Assembly: GCA_001683735.1 (NCBI GenBank)
Contig: LUGG01000014.1
Coordinates: forward strand, 682,001-746,000
Source of the DNA: Grifola frondosa
Taxonomy: Eukaryota; Basidiomycota; Agaricomycetes; Polyporales; Grifolaceae
DNA length: 64,000 nucleotides
Reading direction: 5' to 3'
A model generated the notes under the pieces. That model ran no database searches. It was not told the origin of the DNA and was given only the letters and a program-made list of their open reading frames with translations. This document shows positions 10,426 to 21,235 of this stretch, piece by piece. The position numbers were made by a program, and so were the translations under genes. How positions within the stretch are numbered: position 1 is the first letter of the stretch; each line of letters opens with the position of its first letter.

Positions 10426-11065
10426 ATGACCAAGGCTCTCACAAAGGTCGTGTACCAGCCTGATACCCAATCCACTGATCAGTACATCGCCATCGTCAAC
10501 CCCGCAGAGGTACGCCACTCCTCTCACTGCCAGTGCACGCGATATCTCACCCTCGGTCTCTCTTCTCCAGTACAGGCGATGGAAAGGCGGAGGTGAGCTT
10601 GCTGCATCTTACGTAGACTCCCCACTGATCCGGATCCTCGCCCAGAGACGTAAATCGCCAGCTTCGTATGTGTCCGCATCTGATACTCATATTGATCCAT
10701 CCCACAGCACCATCCCCCTAACAGACGTCGTCGATTGTGAGCCGCGTTCGCTTCTCCTTCTGCACACTCGCTGACGCCATCCCACAGCATTCAAGGTCTT
10801 CTTCTCGAACCAAGGCTCGCAGGGGCTGCTCGGCCAAGCATCCAAGCAGCAGCTCGAGTCCGTCTTCGGCACCTCCAAGGACATCGATGTCGTGCAGCAA
10901 CTGCTCACAAAGGGCAAGGAGCAGACTGGCGAGAGCTTCAGCGCCGGCCAGATCGCCACGTTGAACGCGACCCGCGGCAGCGCGACCACGCACGCGCGGC
11001 AATGCGCTCTATGGCCTCTAGGCCTGGGCGTCTCTAGTGGGCGAGGGAGCAGCGGAACCGCATAG
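10426..11065 (+). CDS. RTC3: RTC3-like SBDS-domain protein
   Basis: Small protein with the N-terminal SBDS (Shwachman-Bodian-Diamond) fold, like yeast Rtc3/Hgi1, linked to RNA metabolism and stress. Traced exons: 10426-10509, 10571-10592, a 4-nt micro-exon 10646-10649, 10708-10736 and 10788-11065; total 417 nt, 138 aa, fully in frame. The join reads AEYRRWKGGETTIPLTDVV then DSFKVFFSNQGSQGLLGQ, as expected for the family; without the micro-exon the frame hits a stop at once. The C-terminal 25 residues, after NATRG, look less conserved and could be out of frame. A CRE site lies upstream. Confidence 0.88.
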
Positions 11066-11495
11066 CAGAAGCACGCACGGCACGCACAACACGCATTGTG
11101 AACATACATAACATACTGCTTGTATCATCCTGCATGTACCATCACATCATCATCCAATCTCAATCTGTACCATAGCGTACGCAGCGCACAGCACACACAT
11201 TTCGTGACACTGCGAGCCACTGCGAGACATGAATGCACACTGCAAGACACATGTACGTGCTGTTGATGACCATGGAACGTGATGGAACCCGCCAAACCGG
11301 CGCAGAATCTTCTTCGAATTCTTCGATTGACAATTGAATCGCCATTAACAGTCCGCCGTGTGATGTCACCCAATCAATTAATTATCGCACCTATCGCCCT
11401 CCGCTTTATCATAAAGGCCCTATACCTGACCACCCCATGCCGCTCCGCCCTCTCCCTCTCACTCCCCCCCTCCCGCCCCCCGCTCCCTCCCGCGC
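11066..11495. other. Intergenic region before FAD oxidoreductase
   Basis: 430 bp between RTC3 and the next plus-strand gene. A pyrimidine-rich tract (11445-11490) immediately precedes the oxidoreductase ATG, a common fungal core-promoter feature. Nothing else recognised. Confidence 0.4.
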
Positions 11496-12858
11496 ATGCC
11501 AACCACAGTCATCCTCGGCGGCGGCATCATCGGCCTCGCCACCGCGCACGCCCTCGCCCAGCTCGCCCCCGCCCCCGCACACACCGTGCACGTCGTCGAC
11601 CCGTCCCCCACCCTCTTCGCCTCCGCCTCCGGTAACGCCGCCGGCTTCCTAGCCAAGGACTGGTTCGCACCCGCCCTCGCGCCCCTCGGCGCCCTCTCCT
11701 TCGACCTCCACCGCGACCTCGCCGCAGCGCACAACGGCGCCGCACGCTGGGATACGCCGAGAGCGTCTCGTACTCGCTCGACCGCGACGACGATGCAGAC
11801 GCGTCGGAAAATGACGAAGCGGACGCGCAGGGCAGGAACGGCGGCGGGGCAGAGGGTGGCGTAGACTGGCTACTGAACAACACGAGCCGCGCACCGTCGC
11901 CGGCCGCACCGCCTCGCAGGAAGACCCGCCCGACCACCCGACATGGCTGCGCTCCAAACCGTCCGCGCTGCAGGTCATCTCCGACCGGCGGTCCACGGCC
12001 CAAGTGTGAGTGATCTCGCACGCACTCGCGCGCGAGCGGCGCACTGACAGTCATCTCTTCCGTACCTCCCCTCTCGGACGTGCGCACCAAGGAACCCGCT
12101 GCACCTCTGCCAGTTCCTCCTCGAGCAGTGCCGCGCCGCCGGCGTCGCCCTGCACCACCCCGCGCGCGCGACCCACCTCGTGCGCTCCCCCAATTCCGAC
12201 ACCACCTCCGTCCGTCTCGAGCTCCTCGACGACCCCACACGCGCCGGGCGCACGCTCGACCTCCCCTGCGACAACATCGTCATCGCCGCGGGGTGCTGGA
12301 CCCCCCAAGTCTACACCACGCTCTTCCCAAACGCAGGCCGCGTCCCGCGCATCTCCCCGCGCGCCGGCTACTCCGTCGTCCTCCGCTCGAAGCACTGGCC
12401 GCCCGCGGCGGGCCCGCGCGCTGCCACGCGGTGTTCACGTCGGACCCCGCGGGCTTCTCCCCCGAGATCTTCTCGCGCGCGGGCGGGGACGTGTGGCTCG
12501 GCGGGCTGAACTCGACCGCGCTCGCGCTGCCTGCGCGCGCGACGGACGCGGTCGCGGAGGGCGCGCCTGTGGCGCGGCTCGCGGCGGTCGCGCGCGGGCT
12601 GTGCGGGGACGATGTGGAGGTGCTCCGCGCGGCGGTGTGCTTCCGGCCTGTGAGCAGGACGGGGCGCCCGGTTATTGCGCGCGTGCATGAGGCGGACCTG
12701 GGGGACGGCGTGCAGGTGCCGCGTGGGGCGGGGTGTTTGTCGCGGCGGGACATGGGCCGTGGGGGATCGCGTTGAGCTTGGGCACTGGGCGCGTCGTGGC
12801 GGAGATGGTGCTCGGGCGGGAGACGAGTGCGGATGTGGGTACGCTGGCGCGCTGGTAG
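11496..12858 (+). CDS. TDA3: TDA3-like FAD-dependent oxidoreductase, multiply frameshifted
   Basis: DAO-superfamily flavoprotein resembling yeast Tda3, a putative oxidoreductase associated with late endosomes. The Rossmann FAD motif is at the N-terminus (VILGGGIIGLATAHALA), followed by FASASGNAAGFLAKDW and ALSFDLHRDLA. One intron (12006-12091) joins LQVISDRRSTAQ to VNPLHLCQFLLEQC. The C-terminus ends with FVAAGHGPWGIALSLGTG, the second FAD-binding motif. The coding frame breaks at least four times: GGG 11749-11751, near 11891, GGG 12410-12412 and GGGG 12730-12733. Three of these would be repaired by one more G in a G run, so sequencing error is more likely than decay. About 420 aa if repaired, normal length. 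Very GC-rich. Confidence 0.8.
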
Positions 12859-13248
12859 AGCGTGGGTTGGGAGTCTGGATGCGGACCGTGGTTGTGATCT
12901 GTAGATATGCTGCATATGCATGTGTCTTTCTGCTGTACGATGGAACACTGACCGCTTTATACGCACTGTACGCTTTGCGTAGTCTGTAGCACTGTTAGGA
13001 GAATGTAGAGCGCTCACTCGGAGGTGTTCTGAGGGGCCCGTTAGTGCACTCTGCGTGAAATGGAGGGAATAAATTATCCAAGGTATTGTACACTGCACAG
13101 GCGACTTCATAACGTGTTCCGGAGGACTACAGCGAATATTTCTTGACCCAAATCACACCTAAAAAGCAGCTAATCAGCAGAACCTCAGGACATTATCTCG
13201 GGAACGGACAACCCCCGCACCCCGCGTCCCGCAGAACCGACGTACCCA
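12859..13248. other. Convergent intergenic region
   Basis: 390 bp between the stops of the FAD oxidoreductase (plus) and nicotinamidase (minus). Probable 3' UTRs only. Confidence 0.4.
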
Positions 13249-14002
13249 TCACCCATCCAACGCCCGCACCCACCCGACCTCCTCCCCATCCATCCGCACG
13301 ACCCGCACGCCCGCACGCTCCATCTCCTCCACAGCGCCCGCCCACCCCTCCGCCCCTCCACGCATCGCACGCCCTCCTCCACCACATACGCCCTCCACCC
13401 GCGCTTAACACAATCCAGCGCGCTACACCGCACACAATAATCCCCGCAAGCCCCACGACATACACGTCCGTCACGCGCGCCCCCTCCAACAAGCCCCCAG
13501 CGCGCTCTCCGCCTCCACAAGCGGCGGGTCGCGCAACGGCGGCCCGAACGCCGAGTACGCCTCCACGCGCGCATCCGTGCCTTTCAGCACCACCCTATCG
13601 ACGCGCGCCGCGTCGAGCGCGGGCACGAGCGCGTTGCCGCGCGTGCCCGCGACGCAGTGGTCCGGCCACAGGCGCGTCGTGTACGTCTCGGCGGGGTTCG
13701 CGGGGTTCGCGATCGTCGTGCTGGAGACGAAGGGCGAGGCGCCGGGGTGGCGCGAGGCGAAGCTGATGTGGGCGGGGGGGTGGTGGTCTTTGGAGGCGAG
13801 TTTGAGGGCGAAGGGGAGCTGGAGGAGGGCGTTGGCGATGGGGATCACGGCGCGTCCGTCGGGCACTGCGAGTGCGCCGTCCTGTGGGGGATGGTTGTTA
13901 GTGTGGGACGGGGGGAGGGGAAGGAGGGCGGCGTACGGGTGGGCAGAAGTCTTCTTGGATGTCGACGAGGAGCAGGGCTGGGCGGAAGGGCTCTGGCGGC
14001 AT
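13249..14002 (-). CDS. PNC1: Nicotinamidase (isochorismatase fold), frameshifted
   Basis: Nicotinamidase of the NAD salvage pathway, hydrolysing nicotinamide to nicotinate. Exon 1 (14002-13937) encodes MPPEPFRPALLLVDIQEDF with the catalytic Asp; a GT-AG intron at 13936-13882 leads to exon 2. Metal and active-site regions visible: SKDHHPPAHISFA, LWPDHCVAGT, then GLAG-DYCVR with the catalytic Cys. Three one-base shifts lie at C runs on the plus strand: 13494-13498, 13442-13445 and 13353-13356; each is repaired by one more G on the coding strand, giving the family C-terminus AVEEMERAGVRVV and EEVGWVRALDG. About 230 aa when repaired. Likely intact in the organism. Confidence 0.87.
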
Positions 14003-14216
14003 CGGAGTGTGTGCTTCGAGAAAGTGGTAAGCTTCAGAGCGGTGGGGCGCGCGTCAAGATACGGATTATTCATGATGGTGAAGTCAAATGCAAAGAGCAA
14101 CTAGATTCGGGCACCGTACAGTAATTAGCAATAACTGAGATACAATCCAGTACAGCATTGATAGCAACGCGTGCGACGATAATTTAGAATACACGATTCT
14201 CTCCGAGAAAACCCAG

Positions 14217-16225
14217 CTACAGCGTCCCAGCCGTCTCGGCCCACTCCTTGCTGCCCATCTGTACGAGGCGAGAACAGCAGCGCGCAAAGGCAAAAAGCTC
14301 CTCGTCTCCGGAGAACATGGAACTCGATCCGACCATGTCGCTCGAGAGGCCCTGCTCGGGAGGTCAGCAATGATTCCTCCTGGTGAATGGTCGACGAAAG
14401 CACGTACAAGATCATCCATCACACTCCGCATATGGTCTGAGACCTGGCCCCTCTTGTTGGGATCGTCCGCGAAGATTTGGTATATTGGGACTTCGGACGA
14501 CACGATCAGCTTGGTCTGTAAAATGTAATTTAAGTAACGCGAGAGCCACGAGAGATGGAGCGCCCAACCTTGCTCTCATAACACGCTGCATGGCGAAGAA
14601 ATCAGTCTGGGTGTGTAGATAAGTAGAAACAGTACCGACCATCTACGAAAGTGATAAATCTCCGAGCCTGCACGTTGAAGCGGACGTTAAGCAGCGCGTC
14701 AGCCTGCGTTCGAATCGCTATCGCTCACCATATCCTTCTGTTCTAGCCCCATCTTCGGCACATCCAGCACAAAGATCGTCCCAAAAGTCTTCGTAATCTC
14801 CAAGTAGTCCGCCGCACTCATCGGTTTACCGCAGAGATCGTGGAACCTGAACTTCGCTATGGTGCTGGTGCTTTCGGGTACCACAATCGGGCGACCCCAG
14901 ACATGCAACTCGCGGCGACGTTGGACAGGGTCCGACGGATCCGAAGTCAACGCAGTGAAGATCTTCTGCACTTCCGCGCGGTTCTCGGGCGTCAGAGGAT
15001 CGTAATATACGTGAGACAGGGTCCGAGGGATGCGGCGGTAATCTAGTGTGCGACCGAAGTCGGTCATCAAGAAAGACGAGAAGTGATGCCGTGTGAGCTT
15101 ACCAGTGCCAGAATCCAGATCAGTGACAGCAAACCGTGTCTTCAGTAACTCTATGCATGGAATGAAGCTTGTTCGCTGAATGCCGTTTTTGTAAAGCTCA
15201 TCTGGATGACGGCTGACAGGCGAAGACGTGAGCTAGTATCGGCAGCTCACAAGTGAAATACAACAACTCACTTGGAAGTTATCACGCAAACCACCCCTAA
15301 ATTTATCAGGCGCTCAAAGAGCTGCCGCAGTATCATGGCATCTGCAATGTCCGTCACCTTCATGACATGACACATTCCAGGTAGAGGTTCGTGAAATGGA
15401 GGATGGGGAATGACCTGCACGCTCACCGTACCTGGAACTCATCGAAACACAAAACGTACGCCTCGCTCGCCAAATCTCGCGCAACCGGTGCGATGGGGTC
15501 CCTCCGCGCGAACCGAGCTTCGACTTCACGGCGTGAACGCGCTTGTGGACGTCAATCATAAACGCGTGAAAGTGGACACGTCTCTTGCGTTTGATGAAAG
15601 GAGGGAGGGTGTTGTAGAAGAGGTCCATCAACATCGTCTTGCCAGTACCGACATCTCCGTACAGGTAGAGACCATGGGGGATCTTCTCTGGGGTTGAGGA
15701 CACAGAATGGGAGGTTTCGCGGGAAAACAAGCGCGAGATCTGGGATGCATGATCAAATCATGAGAAAGGAGCGACCTGCCATTGCATAGGCGTACTAGAG
15801 AGGGTGGAGACGGTAATGAAGGCATCTTGGGTGGCTCATAGTGGGAGAGTTCATCGTGCAACTTCTGTAGTTTCTCTATGATACGAGTCTGGTGGTCGTC
15901 CGCACGCAATGTCCCCGCTTCTACAAGTTTTGCATACTGCCGCATCGGAGTTTGTGCGGCTGCTCGAGGCAGAGTGAGCATGCCACATACATCCAACACA
16001 TCGATACTGACCTTGCGATAGCGGTGGAGGTAGATGCTGGTCATGAAGCATTTGTCCATTAAAGTGTCTTGGTTGGTCTACTTCTAGTGATGAGTTGAAT
16101 CTACGGCGTTGTATGAGAACTACGCGAGCAGTGGAACGAATGACAGTGCGATGGTGAGCGAGGGGCGACCATAGCCGACGCTGAGTAGCAGATGCGAAGT
16201 ATGGGCGAAGGCTGGATACCCGCAT
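14217..16225 (-). CDS. AFG1: AFG1-like mitochondrial ATPase
   Basis: AAA-type ATPase of the Afg1/LACE1 family, a mitochondrial protein needed for turnover of respiratory-chain subunits. The basic N-terminus ([19 protein letters not shown], then [12 protein letters not shown]) looks like a matrix-targeting presequence. Walker A is GDVGTGKTM, Walker B is LCFDEF, and [17 protein letters not shown] is the sensor region typical of the family. About nine introns of 50-115 nt were traced; the C-terminal exons give [25 protein letters not shown] and [15 protein letters not shown]. One one-base shift at 15500-15502 (CCC on the plus strand) lies between KLGSRGG and [10 protein letters not shown]. Stop at 14217. 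Confidence 0.92.
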
Positions 16226-16695
16226 GGTTGCAGAGTGCTGCTCGGCAACTCAACGTCGACGAGGCGGTATAAGTAGGAAATCAGAAGTCACAGGCCTGGA
16301 GAAATTAGGAAAGCTGGGCGCTGCCACCAGCTGTGCAGTGATCGTGAAGTCATGAGGGCATTCGGCCGAGCGGTCTAATAGCCGCCCATACAACCGCGTG
16401 TTTCACCTAACTCAATCCGCTTGCCTCCGCACTCTTGCTTCCGACTTCTCTAACTCGCACAGGCATTCAAACATCCGTAACCGTTCGCCAGATGCACGGG
16501 ACAACTAAATTGCATTGACATGCGTAGGGCTACATCGAACCTATCTGTGCAGCTTATGCAACTCGAATAAAATATGAATTCAGGACATTTGCAAACGTTC
16601 ACAGGAGATGCCGAATGAGACTTTCCTGTGCAATCGCAGTGCCAGTTTATGATCCCTGCTATTGAGACTGAGGGTGATCACTAACCTGTTTATCT
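16226..16695. other. Intergenic region between two minus-strand genes
   Basis: 470 bp upstream of AFG1 and downstream of the galactanase. A 15-base stretch at about 16367-16381 (GGCCGAGCGGTCTAA) equals the A-box region of many eukaryotic tRNA-Leu/Ser genes, but no B box follows at the right distance. No other feature. Confidence 0.35.
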
Positions 16696-18010
16696 TCACA
16701 TGTCACTATTGAAGACATCAATCGACGCCCGTGTTGCTCCAGAGGACGTAACAAGTAGATTATCCTGAGCCGCCGCGTTGAGCACAATAGAGTTGTTTAC
16801 TTTTCAAGCCCGACTTACAGCGCATGAAGACCCCAGCGCGGCACTTCCGACCCAGCCAGGCTCCCAGTAGACTGACGGATATCGTATCAACGTTCTCAGC
16901 TTAATAAAAGCAACAGCAATACTCACAGATACCCTGACCTTTACCACCAGGCAGTGTCGCAAGAATATTTTTGATGTCACCCGTCCACGTTTCCTGCCCG
17001 GTGATGGACACAGGAATTCTTGGCTCTGTCAGATTGACATTAGGACATAACACCGGCCAATCCGTCTCAGCGACAACGATATCCTTTCCAAAGGTGTTCG
17101 CCAAGTTCGTCAACGATGACTTCAGAGCTGAGAGGGTAGCTCCGGCATCATAGAAGGGGTAGAACGAGACGCCAATGATGTCGACTTGGGACGATGAGAG
17201 CGCCCCGGGAATAAATACTGTTGAGAAAAATGAGTCCAATCCGGACCAGTCCCAGCCATTTGCCAGATGGATGAGAATCTTCGGAGAACCGACAGACTTT
17301 GCCCCGTTTATCGCCGAATGCAGAAATTGCGACACAGGATCTATGCCGTTGACCGAGATTCTGCCGGTAGGCCACAGCAAACCGTCATTAATTTCGTTTC
17401 CGACCTATTGAAAATACATCACCTAAGTTGCACCTGTGCAGCGAGATGGGACTCACCTGAAGTATATCAATCGGCGTCCCTTGCGCGGCAAAGCTCTGCA
17501 CGATATTCTGCGTGTATCTAAATTATAATATCGGTGTTGGTTAATTGTATCTACAGTCGAAGACGATAACCCCGACGCTCACGTAAACATCTCCGTGTTC
17601 AATCCGTTGAGGTCAGTAGGCCAAGCAGCTGGTATGGCCTGATGACCTGGATCAGCCCCTACGATACACAAAATAAATCAAAGCGGACACAGATACACTA
17701 CAGAATATACTCACAGGTATCGCTGTAGTGTAAGTCGACAATCAAGGTCATGCCCGCTGCTTTCACTCGCTTCGCCATCTGCAATCCATAGTTCAAATTG
17801 TACTGTCCAGCTGTCCAGACTCTGACGCGGGCGGTGTTGCATCCATGCGTATGCAGAATCGTCTCGAAAGGCAACACTTTCCCGTTATCGCTGAATTTGA
17901 CTCCCTGGTCCTCCACTACGATCAGCGACGAGATATCTGCACCCTTGAATGTCCAAAGCAGAGGACAGACGGAGCAAAATGAATAGAAACAGGAGAGAAA
18001 CTAAGGCCAT
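16696..18010 (-). CDS. GH53 arabinogalactan endo-beta-1,4-galactanase
   Basis: Secreted glycoside hydrolase that cuts beta-1,4-galactan side chains of pectin. A clear signal peptide (MALVSLLFLFILLRLSSA) is followed by the family start, GADISSL. The chain contains TARVRVW, LIVDLHYSDTWADPGHQ, VGNEINDGLLWP with the acid/base Glu, and VVAETDWP with the nucleophile Glu. The C-terminus is VYWEPGWVGSAALGSSC then DNLLVTSSGATRASIDVFN. Five introns of about 50-110 nt were traced. The signal peptide and mature frame differ by one base at the CC of 17953-17954 (plus strand); removing one base gives SALTFKGADISSL, the expected junction, so this looks like a 1-nt insertion. About 335 aa. Fits plant-cell-wall degradation. 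Confidence 0.92.
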
Positions 18011-18680
18011 GGTCTCTGTGGATGAGTTCCCCCATACTTCCCTGCGCTTTATAACACGTCGAATAAATGGGACGGGAAGTCAGCTGTTGAGAGCAAACGG
18101 CCCGTAAGACCATAAGACAGAGTTGCGCATGGTGAAGAGGTCATGGTAATCCAAGAATAAAAACGCCGCACACAAGACATTCAAAAGAAGCTCATCGATG
18201 GAGAGTTTGCGGAGGATCATACAAGCACCATGGGTGTGTAGAACCCAAACCTGGCAGTCACTTTAGACTCCACGTCCAATCTGTTCTACACAATCCGTAA
18301 AAGGAAAGTCATGTGGTTCAATCACGATCGGAGAATCCGAAATCTAGCACACCTTTTTGCAGCAAGTGCTTCTACGTCGACTTGCTTGCCCTTCCTCATC
18401 GGATATCATTAAATGGTTCTACAATTAATGTCTCGCCTCCGCATATCAGACTGGTGTGTACGAAAGTGGCGGCGAAGACTGTCATTGAAGCTTCCGATTT
18501 TCTCCGGTATATAAGTGTACATCACGTGATTGACGCGTTGCCGAATTCTGCTTCACGAGTTTCTGCATCCAACACGCCCTGTTTCAATCCATCCAGTCCG
18601 CTGGTACCTGCGCCGCCGCAAGAGATTGTCCTGTCTTGCTAGTCGCCTCGGAAATACTTGCTCCGCCATTGCCTTCGATT
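18011..18680. promoter_or_regulatory. Divergent promoter, galactanase / RING ligase
   Basis: 670 bp between two divergent starts. A 10-bp palindrome ATCACGTGAT at 18521-18530, preceded by TATATAAG at 18508-18515, lies about 150 bp 5' of the RING-ligase start; it is an extended E-box of the kind bound by bHLH factors such as Cbf1 or SREBP-type proteins. No catabolite-repressor site was confirmed. Confidence 0.4.
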
Positions 18681-20375
18681 ATGCCTCCCCGAACGACCAC
18701 AAAGTGCGTACTTGTGCTGCGACCGGCTTAAATGGACCTGATGTCCATGCAGGCTGATTATATCTTGTCTATCGCAGGGGAAAGAAGAGGGCGATTGAAG
18801 AAACCCTCACTGATGCTGAAGCTAGTGATGCTTCGTCCTCCGCGCTCCCTGAGGTTCCACTATCGTCAGTCGCTCCGGTCAAGAAGAGATGTATGTGCCC
18901 TACTATTTTCCTTGCCCACAACTGACGTCATTTTCACTCTGGACAAACAGCGAAACGTGCCGAGACGCGGACGTGCCCGGTGTGCGGCGAAGCCATACCC
19001 TTGCGTTTGCTGGGAAAGCACTCAGCGCTGGAGTCGGAGAGATTGGACGAGATCATGCGGTGTATTGGTTCTACAGAAATCCTCGCGGAGGCCGAGCCGG
19101 ACGATGGGTACGTGCATGCCTGTTCTTTGCCAAACGCCGGTATTAACGCCGATTTTTTTGCGGAAGGTTTACCGCACGCACCCGTCGCTCGGCTCTGAAA
19201 GCCCGCAGGAGTTTCAAGGATTCTTCTGTTGTTCATGCCTCCGCGTCCGAAGCATCCCTGGAGCAAATTGCGAAGACATTGCGCGCACTGAAGCGCCATC
19301 GCAAACAGCGCCATGCAAGGCTACGCGAACTCACACGCGAAGAAGAGGATTCTAACTGGTGGGGTCGCCACTTGCGGGTGGAGGAGGATAGTGAAGGGAC
19401 ACTATGCCCAGTTTGCGGACGGACAGTGAGGGGCGATGTAGACGTAGTGGAGGCTCATGTGGATTCATGCCTGGCACACGTGAGGTTATCGGAAGAGCAT
19501 GAGAGATATGATATGAGCAGGCGAGGAAGCGCGGAAGTGGACGGGGATATAGATGTGGATGGCGAAGATGAAGTAATAACTGGTGTCATGGATGGCGTCA
19601 GCTTCCAAGGTACGTCGCAGTCCCTCGAATTCGCCCCCTACGATGGGTTTTCAACAAGATGCAGGCATTGGTTTCGACATACCAGATCGCAATCAACAAG
19701 ATGTTGACGACGAAGTTGATGTCGATGGGGAGGATGACGCAGTATTTGGTGCTCCTCAGTTTACTGAAGGAGACATCCTTGCACCCCCTAGCGACCTTCA
19801 ACCTCGAGACAGGCAAGATCGCTCACCTTCGCCCCCTGATACCGACTCGGATCCCGACGTAGAGATCGAGGAACATGATTCCGCTGAAGGACACGATGAC
19901 AAGGCGAAGAGGAAAGTAAAGAAGACACTAAGAGATCTGGTGTCAGAGGGGAAAGTCGTGAGGCGGAGCGACGCCGTAGACGAGGTGAAACGAACGATGG
20001 AAGAGGTCATGGGTGTGGGTGACGCCGAAAAAGTCGAACTTGCTGTTGAGAAGGCACGTAAGGCAGGCGACCAAACAGCACTGATTCGCGCTCTAGAGAG
20101 TAAAGTCAATCTGCTGGTGGGTGTCAGCAATCCTCCCTCAGTGAAAGTGATTCTAACGCATTGCTCGTGCAAATAGGAATCAACGCGAGTATCGTCATCG
20201 ACATCCTCACTATGTCGCATCTGCTTGGATCCTTACACAGAACCTACTGTCTCGACAGGGTGTTGGCATACCTGCTGCGCCGCGAATGTTGGTTGCGCTG
20301 CTTGGGATCGACGAAACTTTGTCCTATTTGCAAAGGATTACTGGGGCAGCAGATTTGCGGAGAGTATACTTATAA
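18681..20375 (+). CDS. RNF220-like RING E3 ubiquitin ligase
   Basis: Nuclear-type E3 ligase. Exons were traced from ATG 18681 (MPPRTTTKGKKRAIEE) through five introns. Two zinc modules appear: CPVCGEAIPLRLLGKH and CPVCGRTVRGDVDVVEAHVDSC, separated by a basic region (LRALKRHRKQRHARLREL). A long acidic, low-complexity stretch precedes a C-terminal RING: CRICLDPYTEPTVSTGCWHT, ECWLRCLGSTKLCPIC, then ITGAADLRRVYL at the stop. The DLRRxYL end and ECWLR motif match metazoan RNF220, which is why I choose this family. Two one-base shifts in the RING (near 20284 and AAA 20332-20334) are needed for this reading. Otherwise the RING would lose its second half. Confidence 0.83.
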
Positions 20376-20797
20376 TGTTGCGTCTTAAATGTCTTCTTGC
20401 TATCGTTGCTGTATATGTTTTGTCGCTTGGATTTTTGCTGTTTGGGAATCATCATGTTGCTCTGTTCAGGATGCATGAGAACATCGAAGCAAGCATAAAC
20501 CATAGGAAAATGAAGAACTCATATCTGGCCTTGTCAATTCGTCATTTAACAAGCCGCATAAACCACAATTCTGAAGGTTATACAGCAGCAGGAGCTCATG
20601 GAGACCACAAGTCAATCAGGGCACCAAGAGATGCCACCACGACATGTATAATCACAGACAAACCGACAGAGGCGGCCACTCACCGATGCATTTAAGGTGC
20701 CAGATGCTCGTGCGAGAGTAGAGTCACTCCCTTTCATACAAGACCGAAATGAATGAGAACGTCGATGTTGACTAAATATACACAAGTATGCCTAATA
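20376..20797. other. Convergent intergenic region
   Basis: 420 bp between the RING ligase stop and the TOM7 stop. AT-rich 3' UTR-like sequence; no feature recognised. Confidence 0.4.
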
Positions 20798-21109
20798 TCA
20801 TGCAACGGGCTGATCAACCTATCCCGGCAGTCAGTAAAGGGCGTAGAAGACAGTAAGAGCATGCTCACTTGATCAAGGAGGGTTGAGGATTGCTCCTTGT
20901 GTATCCAATGTAGATGATAAGCGGAATCCAGCCATAGTGGAGGATAGTCTGTTGAGAGAGAGTCGCATCAAGAACGACGACGAATCGACATAGGCACATA
21001 CGCGTCCGAGCTCAATACCCTTGATGATTCTCTCCTATTCAAAGTCCAGATTAGAACGTTGTATCAAACTGGAGCCGAAAGAACGAACTTTTGTCTCTTC
21101 CGAAGGCAT
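20798..21109 (-). CDS. TOM7: TOM7, mitochondrial import receptor subunit
   Basis: Tiny tail-anchored subunit of the TOM complex of the mitochondrial outer membrane, which regulates assembly of the translocase. Four exons: 21109-21089 (MPSEETK), 21034-21002 (ERIIKGIELGR), 20948-20869 (TILHYGWIPLIIYIGYTRSN, then PQPSLIK) and 20818-20798 (LISPL). HYGWIP...YTRS.PQPSL is diagnostic for Tom7. The usual end is LISPLA and stop; here the final codons CCG TTG CAT GA need one more G near 20803 to give A and stop. As written the frame reads on about 20 codons. No long ORF reveals this gene. Confidence 0.9.
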
Positions 21110-21235
21110 TTTGGACTTTTATGTGGTGCGCAGGTCGTGGAGGAAGAGTGTATGGCGTCGGAGTTTGCCGACGACTTTTTGGCTTGAAGAGACGCCTTAC
21201 AGGCTCATACAGACACCAATACCACCCTGACCAAA
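21110..21235. promoter_or_regulatory. Short divergent promoter TOM7 / eIF3f
   Basis: Only about 126 bp separate the two start codons, so both genes must share a compact bidirectional promoter. No TATA box is clear. Confidence 0.55.

Noticed and set aside
11527..12240. 237-aa Arg/Gly-rich ORF on the minus strand
   Set aside because: Antisense shadow of the GC-rich FAD oxidoreductase gene.
12280..13110. 276-aa ORF on the minus strand
   Set aside because: Low-complexity Ala/Arg/Ser-rich antisense of the oxidoreductase 3' half; no domain.
11496..14002. Programmed ribosomal frameshifting in the TDA3-like gene and PNC1
   Set aside because: The shifts occur at many different runs, in unrelated genes, and include both lost and extra bases; no shared slippery site or pseudoknot. 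Sequencing error explains them better.
16350..16440. tRNA-Leu/Ser-like A box (GGCCGAGCGGTCTAA at about 16367-16381)
   Set aside because: No B box (GGTTCRANNCC) at the needed distance and no acceptor-stem pairing; probably chance or a fragment of a tRNA-derived repeat.
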